Of a DNA stretch of 64,000 nucleotides, positions 1-8,130 are shown piece by piece. The notes beneath the pieces are model-generated. The model was not told the DNA's origin. It was given only the letters and a program-made list of their open reading frames with translations, and made no database searches. The DNA is taken from NCBI RefSeq assembly GCF_001425025.1, contig NZ_LMDE01000011.1, forward strand, positions 124,001 through 188,000, given 5' to 3'. This stretch comes from Nocardioides sp. Root122 (lineage in GTDB: Bacteria; Actinomycetota; Actinomycetes; Propionibacteriales; Nocardioidaceae). The translations under genes were made by a program, and so were the position numbers. How positions within the stretch are numbered: the first letter of the stretch is position 1; each line of letters starts with the position of its first letter.

Positions 1-1
1 G

Positions 2-643
2 TCAGTTCTCCATCTGGGGACGTGCGGGGACGGCGGCGGCCTCGTCGAAGCCGGCGAAGAGGTGTTCCATGGCCCGGCGGATCCAGACCTTGTGGAGCTC
101 GGCGGCCTCCGCCTCGTCGGCCGAGGCGGAGACGGCCAGGCGGGTCACCGCGCAGAGCGCGCCGAACGAGGCGGCGGCGAGGCTGGCGACGTAGATCGGG
201 TCGGCGTCCTCGCCGAGGCGCCGGCGCAGTCCCTCCTCGAGGGCCTCGCGCTGGCGGTCCTCGAACTCCAGCAGGAAGCGGCGGGTGGCCGTCGACCTGC
301 CGGCCGCCCGCTCGAGCTGGCGGGCCTGGGAGAACGCCGCCCCGTCGACCATTGCCTCGAGCACGACCAGCGCGGAGGTGCGCAGGGGTTCGTCGGCGGG
401 CCGGGCGACGATGGCGTCGATGGTCTCGACCGTGGCGGCCTCGAGCGAGGCGGTCAGGACGTCCTCGACGCGCGGGAAGTAGTTGAACAGGGTGCGGCGC
501 GAGACGCCCGCGACCTCGGTGATCCGGTCCGCGGTCAACGCCTCGAGCCCCTCGTCCCCGAGGACCTGGATGGCCGCCGCGGTCAGTGCGGCGCGCGTCT
601 CGAGCTTGCGGCGCTCCCGGCCGCCGGCGATGTTCAGCGTCAT
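2..643 (-). CDS. TetR-family transcriptional regulator
   Basis: A 213-residue protein with the usual TetR layout: an N-terminal helix-turn-helix at about residues 37-56 (ITEVAGVSRRTLFNYF) and a longer helical ligand-binding domain. The ATG at 641-643 is chosen because it puts the DNA-binding domain at the N-terminus; the frame stays open upstream, but the extension is low-complexity and reads through the operator region. Two inverted repeats of the same type lie immediately upstream, so autoregulation is likely. The stop codon is at positions 2-4, so the 3' end is complete but its downstream neighbour is outside the window. The ligand is unknown. A divergent roadblock-type gene starts at 802 and may be co-regulated. 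Confidence 0.9.
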   Translation of the reverse strand: MTLNIAGGRERRKLETRAALTAAAIQVLGDEGLEALTADRITEVAGVSRRTLFNYFPRVEDVLTASLEAATVETIDAIVARPADEPLRTSALVVLEAMVDGAAFSQARQLERAAGRSTATRRFLLEFEDRQREALEEGLRRRLGEDADPIYVASLAAASFGALCAVTRLAVSASADEAEAAELHKVWIRRAMEHLFAGFDEAAAVPARPQMEN

Positions 644-647
644 GACC

Positions 648-682
648 TGCACGGTAGTGCAAGTTTGCACGGGCGTGCAAAC
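648..682. promoter_or_regulatory. Tandem inverted repeats, probable TetR operators
   Basis: Two copies of TGCAC-N4-GTGCA occur at 648-661 and 666-679. The second extends to a perfect 8-base repeat, GTTTGCAC-GGGC-GTGCAAAC (663-682). The copies are 18 bases apart centre to centre and begin 4 bases upstream of the TetR start codon. Tandem palindromes next to a TetR gene are typical binding sites for the regulator itself. Confidence 0.7.
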
Positions 683-801
683 TCCGGTTGCGCCGAAACC
701 CCCGCACGACCCGCGACGCACAGTTACAGTTCGGGCACGCCAGGCCACACGCCGTCCACAGGAGGGCAACACCGCCTCCCGCCCGGAAGGACACCACACC
801 G

Positions 802-1347
802 TTGACCGAGCTGATCTCGCCGTCCCGCGCCGCGTGGGTCGGTCGCGTCTCGCAGCACCGCCGCGACCAGATCGCCGCACGGATGGCGCACTCCGACCCG
901 GACGGACCCACCGGGCCCGTCCGGTCGGAGCGCCTGGCCCTCGACCTGGCCCAGGTGCGCGTCGCCTGGGCGAGCCGTGTCCAGGAGAGCTGGCTCCCGG
1001 TCGTGAAGACCCTCTGCCGCGAGCTCGACGCCATCACCTCCGTGGTGCTGTGCACCTCCGCGGGTGCCGCCGTGGCGACCTACGGCCTCGCGTCCGCGGA
1101 CGTCGCGCGCATCTCGAACCTCACCGGCGTGCTCGTCGGCGCGGCATCCGCGCTGAGCGAGTCCGACCTGGAGGTCGTGCACCTCGCCGCCGGCCGGACG
1201 CACACCGTGGTGGCCCCCGTCGAGGGCACGGAGATGGGACCCCACGTCCTCGCGGTCACCGCCGAGGGGACCAACGCGGCCGCCGTGGTGGGCCTCACCC
1301 GCGGCGCAGCGCTGGAGCTGCGGGAGCTGCTGGCCGCTCAGCCCTGA
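802..1347 (+). CDS. Roadblock/LC7-like domain protein
   Basis: A 181-residue protein. The second half (about residues 55-180) has the alternating hydrophobic strand and helix pattern of roadblock/LC7 domains: a helix, then a strand reading SVVLCTSAGAAVATYG, a helix, and two more strands. In actinobacteria such proteins often work with small GTPases or sensor kinases (Cvn-type conservons), but no such partner gene is adjacent here. The TTG at 802-804 is chosen because GGAAGG lies 11 bases upstream; an in-frame ATG further up would run through the TetR operator region. The 3' end overlaps the convergent meaB gene by 10 bases. Function is unknown and the family call is from fold pattern only. 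Confidence 0.65.
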   Translation: MTELISPSRAAWVGRVSQHRRDQIAARMAHSDPDGPTGPVRSERLALDLAQVRVAWASRVQESWLPVVKTLCRELDAITSVVLCTSAGAAVATYGLASADVARISNLTGVLVGAASALSESDLEVVHLAAGRTHTVVAPVEGTEMGPHVLAVTAEGTNAAAVVGLTRGAALELRELLAAQP

Positions 1348-2306
1348 GCGAGCAGCTCGTCGGCTGCGGCGTACGGGTCCACGTCCCCTGACACGACCCG
1401 ACCGGCGAGGCGGTCCAGGTCGGCGTCGCCGCCTGCCTGTCCCCATCGCTCGCGGAGCGCGTCGAGCGCGATCGCCTCGACCTCGCGCCGCGCCCGGGCC
1501 GTACGACGACGGGTCAGCTCGCCCGACTCCCCCAGCCACGCCGCGTGCCGGTCGATCTCTGCGAGCAGCTCCTCGATGCCCTGGCCCGTGCTGGCCACGG
1601 TCTGGAGGACGGGTGGGCGCCAGGCGCCGTCGCGCCGCTCGGCCATGGTGAGCATCGTGCGCAGCTCACGCCGGGTGCGATCGGCGCCCTCCCGGTCGGC
1701 CTTGTTGACCGCGTAGACGTCGCCGATCTCGAGGATCCCGGCCTTGGCCGCCTGGATGCCGTCGCCCATGCCGGGCGCCAGCAGGACCAGCGTCGTGTCG
1801 GCGAGGCCGGCCACCTCGACCTCGCTCTGCCCGACGCCCACCGTCTCCACGATGACCACGTCGCACCCGGCGGCGTCCAGGACCCGCACTGCCTGGGGCG
1901 TCGACCACGCCAGGCCGCCGAGGTGGCCGCGGGCTCCCATCGAGCGGATGTAGACGTCCTTGTCGAGGGCATGGTCACCCATCCGGACGCGGTCACCGAG
2001 CAGCGCACCGCCCGAGAAGGGCGAGGACGGGTCGATCGCCAGCACGCCCACCCGCTTGCCGGCGCGGCGAAGCGCCGACACCAGGGCGTTGGTGGACGTG
2101 GACTTGCCGACCCCGGGCGCCCCGGTGATCCCGAGGACGTGGGCACGGCCCACGTGCTCGCGCAGGGCCGCCATCACCTCACGCAGGTGAGGTGACGCAT
2201 CCTCGACCAGCGTGATCAGGCGCGCGACCGCGGCGGCCTCGCCCCCACGTGCCCGCGCGACCAGGTCGGGGACCGCGAGGGCACCCCGCCGGGTCACGCG
2301 CGCCAC
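1338..2306 (-). CDS. meaB: MeaB-type GTPase, mutase chaperone
   Basis: A 322-residue P-loop GTPase of the MeaB/ArgK family. It protects and reloads adenosylcobalamin-dependent acyl-CoA mutases such as methylmalonyl-CoA or ethylmalonyl-CoA mutase. Visible motifs are the P-loop GAPGVGKST (about residue 60), the family signature AIDPSSPFSGGALLGDRVRM, the G3 region ETVGVGQSE and the specificity loop NKAD. The start is GTG. It lies 8 bases downstream of the thiolase gene on the same strand and is almost certainly co-transcribed with it. The partner mutase gene (ecm) is 23 kb away in this window; mutA/mutB are not seen here. Confidence 0.93.
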   Translation of the reverse strand: MARVTRRGALAVPDLVARARGGEAAAVARLITLVEDASPHLREVMAALREHVGRAHVLGITGAPGVGKSTSTNALVSALRRAGKRVGVLAIDPSSPFSGGALLGDRVRMGDHALDKDVYIRSMGARGHLGGLAWSTPQAVRVLDAAGCDVVIVETVGVGQSEVEVAGLADTTLVLLAPGMGDGIQAAKAGILEIGDVYAVNKADREGADRTRRELRTMLTMAERRDGAWRPPVLQTVASTGQGIEELLAEIDRHAAWLGESGELTRRRTARARREVEAIALDALRERWGQAGGDADLDRLAGRVVSGDVDPYAAADELLAQG

Positions 2307-2314
2307 CGGTCCCG

Positions 2315-3496
2315 TCAGGCGGGGACGCGGATGATGAGGGCGTCGCCCTGACCGCCGCCGCCGCAGAGCGCGGCAGCGCCGACGCCACCGCCGCGGCGCT
2401 TGAGCTCGAGGGCGAGCGTCAGCACGATGCGGGCGCCGGACATGCCGACCGGGTGGCCCAGCGCGATCGCGCCGCCGTTGACGTTGACCTTGTCGTCGCT
2501 GACACCGAGCTGCTTGGCCGACTCGATGCCGACCGCCGCGAAGGCCTCGTTGAGCTCGAAGAGGTCGATGTCGGAGACCTCGATCCCCTCCTTCTCGGCC
2601 GCCTTGGCGATCGCGTTGGCCGGCTGGAGCTGGAGTGAGGAGTCGGGGCCGGCGACCTGGCCGGAGGCTCCGATCTCGGCGAGCCAGGTCAGCCCGAGCT
2701 CCTCGGCCTTGGCCTTGCTCATCACGACCACGGCGCAGGCACCGTCGGAGATCTGGGACGCGGAGCCGGCGGTGATGGTGCCGTCCTTCGCCACCGGACG
2801 CAGGCCGGAGAGCGACTCGACGGTCGTGTCGCCGCGGATGCCCTCGTCCTCGGCCACGGTGATGTCGCCCTTGCGCGTCGAGATCGTCACCGGGACGACC
2901 TCGTCGTCGAAGAGGCCGTTCTTCCAGGCCAGCGCCGCGCGCTGGTGCGACTGGGCCGAGAAGGCGTCCTGCTCCTCGCGGGTCAGGTTCGCACCTGCGG
3001 CGTTGCAGCCCTCGGTCAGGTTGATCATCGCCTGGTCCGTGAACTGGTCGTAGAGCGCGTCGTAGGCCATCGAGTCGACCAGCGCGGTGTCGCCGTACTT
3101 GAAGCCCTCGCGGCTCTTCGGCAGCAGGTGGGGCGCCTGGGTCATCGACTCCATGCCACCGGCGACGACGATCTCGTGCTCACCGGCACGGATCAGCTGG
3201 TCGGCCATCGCGATCGCGTTGATCCCCGAGAGGCACACCTTGTTGATGGTGATCGAAGGGACGCTCATCGGGATGCCGCCCTTGACCGCGGCCTGGCGGG
3301 CGGTGATCTGGCCGGTGCCGGCCTGGATGACCTGGCCCATGATCACGTAGTCGACCTGCTCGCCGGACACGCCGGCCTTGTCCAGGGCGCCCTTGATGGC
3401 CACGCCGCCGAGGTCGGCCGCGGACTGGTCCTTGAGGCCGCCCAGCAGGCGGCCGATCGGGGTACGAGCCCCGGCGACGATCACGGAACCGGTCAT
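2315..3496 (-). CDS. Acetyl-CoA C-acetyltransferase (thiolase)
   Basis: A 393-residue biosynthetic-type thiolase that condenses two acetyl-CoA to acetoacetyl-CoA (reversibly), the first step of the ethylmalonyl-CoA pathway and of polyhydroxybutyrate synthesis. Catalytic residues are in the expected places: Cys88 in NKVCLSG, His348 in GHPVGMSG and Cys378 in CGGGGQGDA. The ATG at 3494-3496 is preceded by GGAGGAAAGCTC, a good ribosome-binding site, so a slightly longer in-frame start is rejected. It forms a two-gene operon with meaB. The epimerase and ccr genes lie just beyond on the opposite strand, which supports a role in C4/C5 acyl-CoA metabolism. Confidence 0.93.
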   Translation of the reverse strand: MTGSVIVAGARTPIGRLLGGLKDQSAADLGGVAIKGALDKAGVSGEQVDYVIMGQVIQAGTGQITARQAAVKGGIPMSVPSITINKVCLSGINAIAMADQLIRAGEHEIVVAGGMESMTQAPHLLPKSREGFKYGDTALVDSMAYDALYDQFTDQAMINLTEGCNAAGANLTREEQDAFSAQSHQRAALAWKNGLFDDEVVPVTISTRKGDITVAEDEGIRGDTTVESLSGLRPVAKDGTITAGSASQISDGACAVVVMSKAKAEELGLTWLAEIGASGQVAGPDSSLQLQPANAIAKAAEKEGIEVSDIDLFELNEAFAAVGIESAKQLGVSDDKVNVNGGAIALGHPVGMSGARIVLTLALELKRRGGGVGAAALCGGGGQGDALIIRVPA

Positions 3497-3777
3497 GAGC
3501 TTTCCTCCAGGCATGCGGGTGTGTGCGAGCGAGTGCTACGTCTGGCGACGATACCCACCCGCGCGCCCGGACCGGGAGGGGCCGCGGGCCCGCGCTCGTG
3601 AGGCACACGTCACACCGGCACTGCTGACGGGGACGACCCGCGCGCGGTCCGCCACACCCCTGAGGGCTCACCAATTTGAGGGAGTCCGCCCGCCGGCGGC
3701 GCCGCGGGCAGCCGTCGAGTGGTCGGCTGGGCGCACCACGGCCTCGGGGCCGACCCGTCCGTCGCCGAGGAGCGCCC

Positions 3778-4533
3778 ATGTCACGAGTCCGCCGCACCCT
3801 GACCTCCGCCGTCGCGCTGGCCACCGCCGCGCTGCTCGGCACCGTCCTCGCCGCCCCTCCGGCGAGCGCCCGCGCGGACGGCGTGGGCGGTCTGTGGTTC
3901 TTCGACGAGGGGTCCGGCCAGGTGGCCTACGACCTCTCCTTCAACGGCAACCGCGGCCAGCTCGGCACCACGGCGGGCGCCGACGCCGCCGACCCGACGT
4001 GGGTGCAGCTCCCGCGCCTGCTGTTCTTCAAGCGCGCCGCGCTCCGCTTCAACGGCGCCCAGAGCGTCCGGATGGCCGATGCGCCGTCGCTGGAGCCGGA
4101 CGGCGTCACCGTGCTGGCTCGGGTGCGCAGCACCGGCCCGGGCGCCTTCCGCTACGTCATGTCCAAGGGGGCGTTCCAGTGCGAGAACGCGTCCTACGGC
4201 CTGTTCACCGGCGGTGAGGGCGGACTCGTCTTCTACGTCTCCGACGGGACGACGGTGTTCCGGTCGTCCGACGCGGGTGCCGGGATCTGGGACGGCGCCT
4301 GGCACACCGTGATGGGAGCCTTCGACGGACAGGCGATCCGGCTCTTCGTCGACGGCCGGCAGGTGGGCACGTCAGTGCCGGCCGCGGCCGACGTCTACTA
4401 CGGCATGCCCAACGGCGACGACTTCTACGTCGGCGACTACGGCGGCCCGTGCGCCAGCCCGCTCGGCTTCGTGGGTGACATCGACGCGGCCGCGGTCCTC
4501 GGCACGTACGACCGCACCGCCTCGCTCGGCTGA
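3778..4533 (+). CDS. Secreted LamG/concanavalin-like domain protein
   Basis: A 251-residue protein. The N-terminus is a Sec signal peptide: basic start, hydrophobic stretch to about residue 25, and an APPASARA cleavage region. The rest reads as one jelly-roll (LamG-like) domain, with WFFDEGSGQVAYDLS near its start, an AWHTVMGAFDGQAIRLFVDG strand pair and a terminal GDIDAAAVL strand. Such domains usually bind carbohydrate or protein outside the cell. The ATG has GAGGAG upstream. It stands alone between the thiolase operon and the epimerase gene. No catalytic domain is present, so it may be a lectin-like or cell-surface protein. Confidence 0.75.
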   Translation: MSRVRRTLTSAVALATAALLGTVLAAPPASARADGVGGLWFFDEGSGQVAYDLSFNGNRGQLGTTAGADAADPTWVQLPRLLFFKRAALRFNGAQSVRMADAPSLEPDGVTVLARVRSTGPGAFRYVMSKGAFQCENASYGLFTGGEGGLVFYVSDGTTVFRSSDAGAGIWDGAWHTVMGAFDGQAIRLFVDGRQVGTSVPAAADVYYGMPNGDDFYVGDYGGPCASPLGFVGDIDAAAVLGTYDRTASLG

Positions 4534-4625
4534 GCGCGGGCCGCGGGCACGGCCGACGGCGGGGCGGGAGTGGCGACGGTCACACCCTCTCGCCCCCGGG
4601 CGCGACGTCGTACACCATGTGCTGC

Positions 4626-5081
4626 ATGACCCCGGACCTGCCTGCTGACGTGCACCACCTGTTCACCGCCATCGACCACGTCGGCATCGCGGTGCCGGAC
4701 CTCGACGAGGCGATGGCGTTCTACCGCGACGCCTACGGCATGCAGGTCCTCCACGAGGAGACCAACGAGGAGCAGGGCGTCCGCGAGGCGATGGTCGGCG
4801 TGGGCGACTCCGGCTCGTGCATCCAGCTCCTCGCGCCGCTCTCCCCCGAGTCGACCATCGCCAAGTTCCTCGAGCGCAACGGCCAGGGCATCCAGCAGCT
4901 GGCCTTCCGCGTCGAGGACGTGGAGCACGTCGCCGACGTGCTGCGCGGGCGCGGCCTGCGCCTGCTCTACGACGCCCCCCGACGCGGCACGTCGAACAGT
5001 CGCGTCAACTTCATCCACCCCAAGGACGCGGGCGGGGTGCTGGTCGAGCTGGTCGAACCGGCCACCGACGCCGCCCACTGA
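4626..5081 (+). CDS. mce: Methylmalonyl/ethylmalonyl-CoA epimerase
   Basis: A 151-residue VOC-fold protein of the methylmalonyl-CoA epimerase family, interconverting the stereoisomers of methylmalonyl-CoA and, in ethylmalonyl-CoA-pathway organisms, ethylmalonyl-CoA. The paired beta-alpha-beta modules are visible, with metal-ligand positions His18 (AIDHVGIAV) and Glu141 (VLVELVEP). The usual His-His of the central strand reads GIQQLAF here, so one ligand may be Gln. Two ATG codons are possible (4617 and 4626); the second is preferred because TACACC at 4611-4616 could be a -10 element for a leaderless message. Its neighbours are the thiolase, meaB and ccr. Confidence 0.9.
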   Translation: MTPDLPADVHHLFTAIDHVGIAVPDLDEAMAFYRDAYGMQVLHEETNEEQGVREAMVGVGDSGSCIQLLAPLSPESTIAKFLERNGQGIQQLAFRVEDVEHVADVLRGRGLRLLYDAPRRGTSNSRVNFIHPKDAGGVLVELVEPATDAAH

Positions 5082-5138
5082 CGAGCCGTACCGCGCAGGC
5101 AGCCCGGGCGAGGAATCTCACACCACGCACCACGCGAG

Positions 5139-5154
5139 GTTACTCGCCGGTATC
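5139..5154. promoter_or_regulatory. Imperfect palindrome upstream of ccr
   Basis: GTTACTCGCCGGTATC has the symmetric pattern GnTACnnGCnnGTAnC and lies 57 bases before the ccr start. A related sequence lies upstream of ecm at 27573-27588. This suggests a shared TetR- or GntR-type operator; the regulator is unknown. Confidence 0.4.
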
Positions 5155-5211
5155 TTCACCCCGATCGACGTCCGTGCCACCGATGCCTCACCGCTGATCC
5201 AGGAGACACCC

Positions 5212-6552
5212 GTGCAGAACATCCTCGAAGCCATCCAGTCGGGCAACGCCACCTCGGAGGACTTCGCCAGCCTCGAGCTGCCCGAGTCCTACCGCGCCGC
5301 CTTCGTCAAGAAGGACGAGGTCGACATGTTCGAGGGCGTGCCGTCGAAGGAGAAGGACCCCCGCAAGTCCCTCCACGTCGACGACGTCCCCCTCCCCGAG
5401 CTGGGTCCCGGTGAGGCCTTCGTGGCCGTCATGGCCAGCGCCATCAACTACAACACCGTGTGGACCTCGATCTTCGAGCCCGTCTCCACCTTCGGCTTCC
5501 TCGAGCGCTACGGCCGCAACTCCGAGCTCACCAAGCGCCACGACCTGCCCTACCACGTGGTCGGCTCGGACCTCTCCGGCGTCGTGATCGCCGTCGGCGC
5601 CGGCGTCACCAAGTGGAAGCCGGGCGACCGCGTCGTCGCGCACTGCCTCTCCGTGGAGCTCGAGGGCCCCGACGGCCACAACGACACCATGCTCGACACC
5701 GAGCAGCGGATCTGGGGCTTCGAGACCAACTTCGGCGGCCTGGCCGACGTGGCGATGGTCAAGGCCAACCAGCTCATGCCGAAGCCCGAGCACCTCACCT
5801 GGGAGGAGGCCGCCTCCCCCGGCCTGGTGAACTGCACGGCGTACCGCCAGCTCGTGAGCAAGAACGGCGGCGACATGAAGCAGGGCGACAACGTCCTCAT
5901 CTGGGGCGCGTCCGGCGGCCTCGGCGGCTTCGCGACGCAGTACGCCCTCAACGGCGGCGCCACGCCGGTGTGCGTGGTCTCCAACGAGGAGAAGGCCCAG
6001 ATCGCCCGCAGCATGGGCGCCGAGCTGATCATCAACCGCTCGGAGGAGGGCTACAAGTTCTGGAACGACGAGGGCACGCAGCAGGACCCGAAGGAGTGGA
6101 AGCGCTTCGGCGCCCGCATCCGCGAGCTCACCGGCGGCGAGGACATCGACATCGTCTTCGAGCACCCGGGCCGTGAGACCTTCGGTGCCTCCGTGTTCGT
6201 GACCCGCAAGGGCGGCACCATCACCACCTGCGCGTCGACCTCGGGCTACATGCACGAGTACGACAACCGCTACCTCTGGATGAACCTGAAGCGCATCATC
6301 TCCAGCCACTTCGCCAACTACCGCGAGTCGTGGGAGGCCAACCGCCTCATCGCCAAGGGCAAGATCCACCCGACCCTGTCCAAGACCTACACGCTCGACG
6401 AGGTCGGACAGGCCTCGCTGGACGTCCACCAGAACGCCCACCAGGGCAAGGTCGGCGTGCTGTGCCTCGCCCCGGAGGAGGGCCAGGGTGTCCTCGACCA
6501 CGAGATGCGCGCCCGGCACGAGACCGCGATCAACCGCTTCCGGGGGGTCTGA
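5212..6552 (+). CDS. ccr: Crotonyl-CoA carboxylase/reductase
   Basis: A 446-residue medium-chain reductase that reductively carboxylates crotonyl-CoA with NADPH and CO2 to (2S)-ethylmalonyl-CoA, the key step of the ethylmalonyl-CoA pathway; in streptomycetes it also supplies polyketide extender units. The cofactor loop reads WGASGGLGGFATQ. The CO2-binding residues described for the Kitasatospora setae enzyme (Asn81, Phe170, Glu171, His365) are matched by Asn81, Phe170, Glu171 and His366, so this is a carboxylating enzyme and not a plain crotonyl-CoA reductase. The start is GTG with AGGAGA upstream. It is followed by a strong hairpin terminator. The epimerase lies upstream; the mutase (ecm) is at 25541. 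Confidence 0.97.
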   Translation: MQNILEAIQSGNATSEDFASLELPESYRAAFVKKDEVDMFEGVPSKEKDPRKSLHVDDVPLPELGPGEAFVAVMASAINYNTVWTSIFEPVSTFGFLERYGRNSELTKRHDLPYHVVGSDLSGVVIAVGAGVTKWKPGDRVVAHCLSVELEGPDGHNDTMLDTEQRIWGFETNFGGLADVAMVKANQLMPKPEHLTWEEAASPGLVNCTAYRQLVSKNGGDMKQGDNVLIWGASGGLGGFATQYALNGGATPVCVVSNEEKAQIARSMGAELIINRSEEGYKFWNDEGTQQDPKEWKRFGARIRELTGGEDIDIVFEHPGRETFGASVFVTRKGGTITTCASTSGYMHEYDNRYLWMNLKRIISSHFANYRESWEANRLIAKGKIHPTLSKTYTLDEVGQASLDVHQNAHQGKVGVLCLAPEEGQGVLDHEMRARHETAINRFRGV

Positions 6553-6585
6553 CCTCACCCCTTCGGGGCCCATCTGAGATTGCTC

Positions 6586-6622
6586 ACACCCCGGTTCGCG
6601 GCTCATCCGCGAGCCGGGGTGT
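6586..6622 (+). terminator. Hairpin terminator after ccr
   Basis: A 16-base stem (6586-6601 and 6607-6622, one G-T wobble) with a CTCAT loop, followed by GTTTGTT. It ends ccr transcription before the coiled-coil gene at 6692. Confidence 0.8.
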
Positions 6623-6691
6623 GTTTGTTCCACGGCATCGGAGACACTGGCACCGACGCAGTCCGTACGACGTGAGAGTGGGTGTCGCAGC

Positions 6692-8104
6692 ATGAGCTCC
6701 GACCAGGGCCTGTCCATCTTCGACGAGCCGGAGTCCTCCGACGACTCGGCCGAGGCGACCCAGGTGCTCCCGGTGACGCCCAAGGACGAACCGGCCCCCG
6801 CTGCGGCCGAGGAGCCCGCTCCGAAGGCCCCCGCCAAGCCGGCGGCCACGCCCACCGGGGAGACCACCGCGAAGTCCACCGCGGAGTCCACCGAGAAGTC
6901 CACCGCGAAGCCCGTCGAGGAGCCTGCCGTGAAGCCGGCACCTCGCGTGGACCCGGACGACGTGGCCACCCGCCGCAGTCCGATCATCCCGCCTCCCGCG
7001 CCTGCCCGCACCCCGGCCGCCGCCCCGGCCCCGGCCCCGACCCCGAGCCCGACGCCCGCATCGACCCCGTCGGCCGCCCGGCCCGTCGTGCCCCCGCCGC
7101 CGGCGCAGGCCGCGACCCCGCTGCCCCAGGTCCGCCGCGGCGGCTACGACAAGGCGGCGGTCGACCAGCGCGTCCACCAGCTCCTGTCGGAGAAGTCCGG
7201 CCTGGCCACCAGCCTGGCCAGCAGCGAGGAGCGGGTGATCGAGCTCGAGTCCGAGCTGGGCCGCCTGCGTGCCGAGCTCGACGAGAACGCCAACCCGACC
7301 TACGCCGGCCTCGGAGGCCGCGCCACCTCGATGCTCAAGCTCGCCGAGGACGAGGCCAACGACGTGCGCACCGCCGCGCGGCGCGACGCCGACGAGATCC
7401 GCAAGGCCGCCGGCCGCGACGCCGAGAGCATCCGCGCGGACGCGGCACGCGAAGCCGACGACATGCGGATGGTCCAGCTCAAGGAGCTCGACGAGATGCG
7501 GTCGCGACTGACCGCGGACGCCGAGACCGAGCGTTCGCTGGCCAAGGCCGAGGCGGCCGACCTGCTCGCGGCTGCCAAGCGCGAGGCCGACCAGCTGCGC
7601 CTGGCCGCCCAGCAGGAGACCAACGAGATGCGCACCACCGCCACCCGCGAGGCCGAGCAGGCCCGCGCCGCTGCCGACCGTGAGGTGCAGGAGGCCAGGC
7701 GCACGCTCGCGGTGGAGAAGGAGCGGCTCACCCGCGAGGCGGCCGAGCACCACAGCAACGCCACGGCCGAGACCCAGCGGCTCGTCGCCGAGGCCGAGGC
7801 CCGCGCCAACGCTGCCGAGCAGCGGGCACGTGAGGCGACGGCGCAGGCCAACGCCCACCGTTCCCAGGCGCAGAGCGAGGCCGAGGGCCTGCTCAGCCGG
7901 GCCCGTCGCGAGGCCGAGCAGATCGTCGCCTCCGCGCGCACCCAGGCGGACTCGATCACCGCGACCCGGCACGCAGAGGCCGAGCGTGCGTTGGCCAACA
8001 TCCAGTCCGAGGTGGAGCGGGTGACCAAGCGTCGTGACGCGATCACGGCCCAGCTCGGTGCCCTGCGCGACGTGGTCGCCGGCTTCGGCGAGGACGAGTC
8101 CTGA
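6692..8104 (+). CDS. DivIVA/Scy/FilP-like coiled-coil protein
   Basis: A 470-residue protein. Residues 1-145 are disordered and rich in Ala, Pro and Lys, with a short repeat around KSTAESTEKSTAK. At about residue 147 a DivIVA-like motif begins (VRRGGYDKAAVDQRV), after which almost everything to the C-terminus is predicted coiled coil with strongly alternating Ala, Glu and Arg. This is the architecture of Streptomyces Scy and FilP, cytoplasmic filament proteins of polar growth that work with DivIVA. As I recall, scy and filP also lie beside epimerase, thiolase and meaB genes in Streptomyces, so the neighbourhood supports the call. The next gene begins 26 bases downstream and is probably co-transcribed. 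Confidence 0.75.
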   Translation: MSSDQGLSIFDEPESSDDSAEATQVLPVTPKDEPAPAAAEEPAPKAPAKPAATPTGETTAKSTAESTEKSTAKPVEEPAVKPAPRVDPDDVATRRSPIIPPPAPARTPAAAPAPAPTPSPTPASTPSAARPVVPPPPAQAATPLPQVRRGGYDKAAVDQRVHQLLSEKSGLATSLASSEERVIELESELGRLRAELDENANPTYAGLGGRATSMLKLAEDEANDVRTAARRDADEIRKAAGRDAESIRADAAREADDMRMVQLKELDEMRSRLTADAETERSLAKAEAADLLAAAKREADQLRLAAQQETNEMRTTATREAEQARAAADREVQEARRTLAVEKERLTREAAEHHSNATAETQRLVAEAEARANAAEQRAREATAQANAHRSQAQSEAEGLLSRARREAEQIVASARTQADSITATRHAEAERALANIQSEVERVTKRRDAITAQLGALRDVVAGFGEDES

Positions 8105-8130
8105 GCTGGGTCTCTCGGCTGCGGGACGCT

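Noticed and set aside
5082..5211. Possible cobalamin riboswitch before ccr, or before ecm
   Set aside because: No B12-box-like sequence or suitable pairing was seen; both leaders are too short (ecm seems leaderless).
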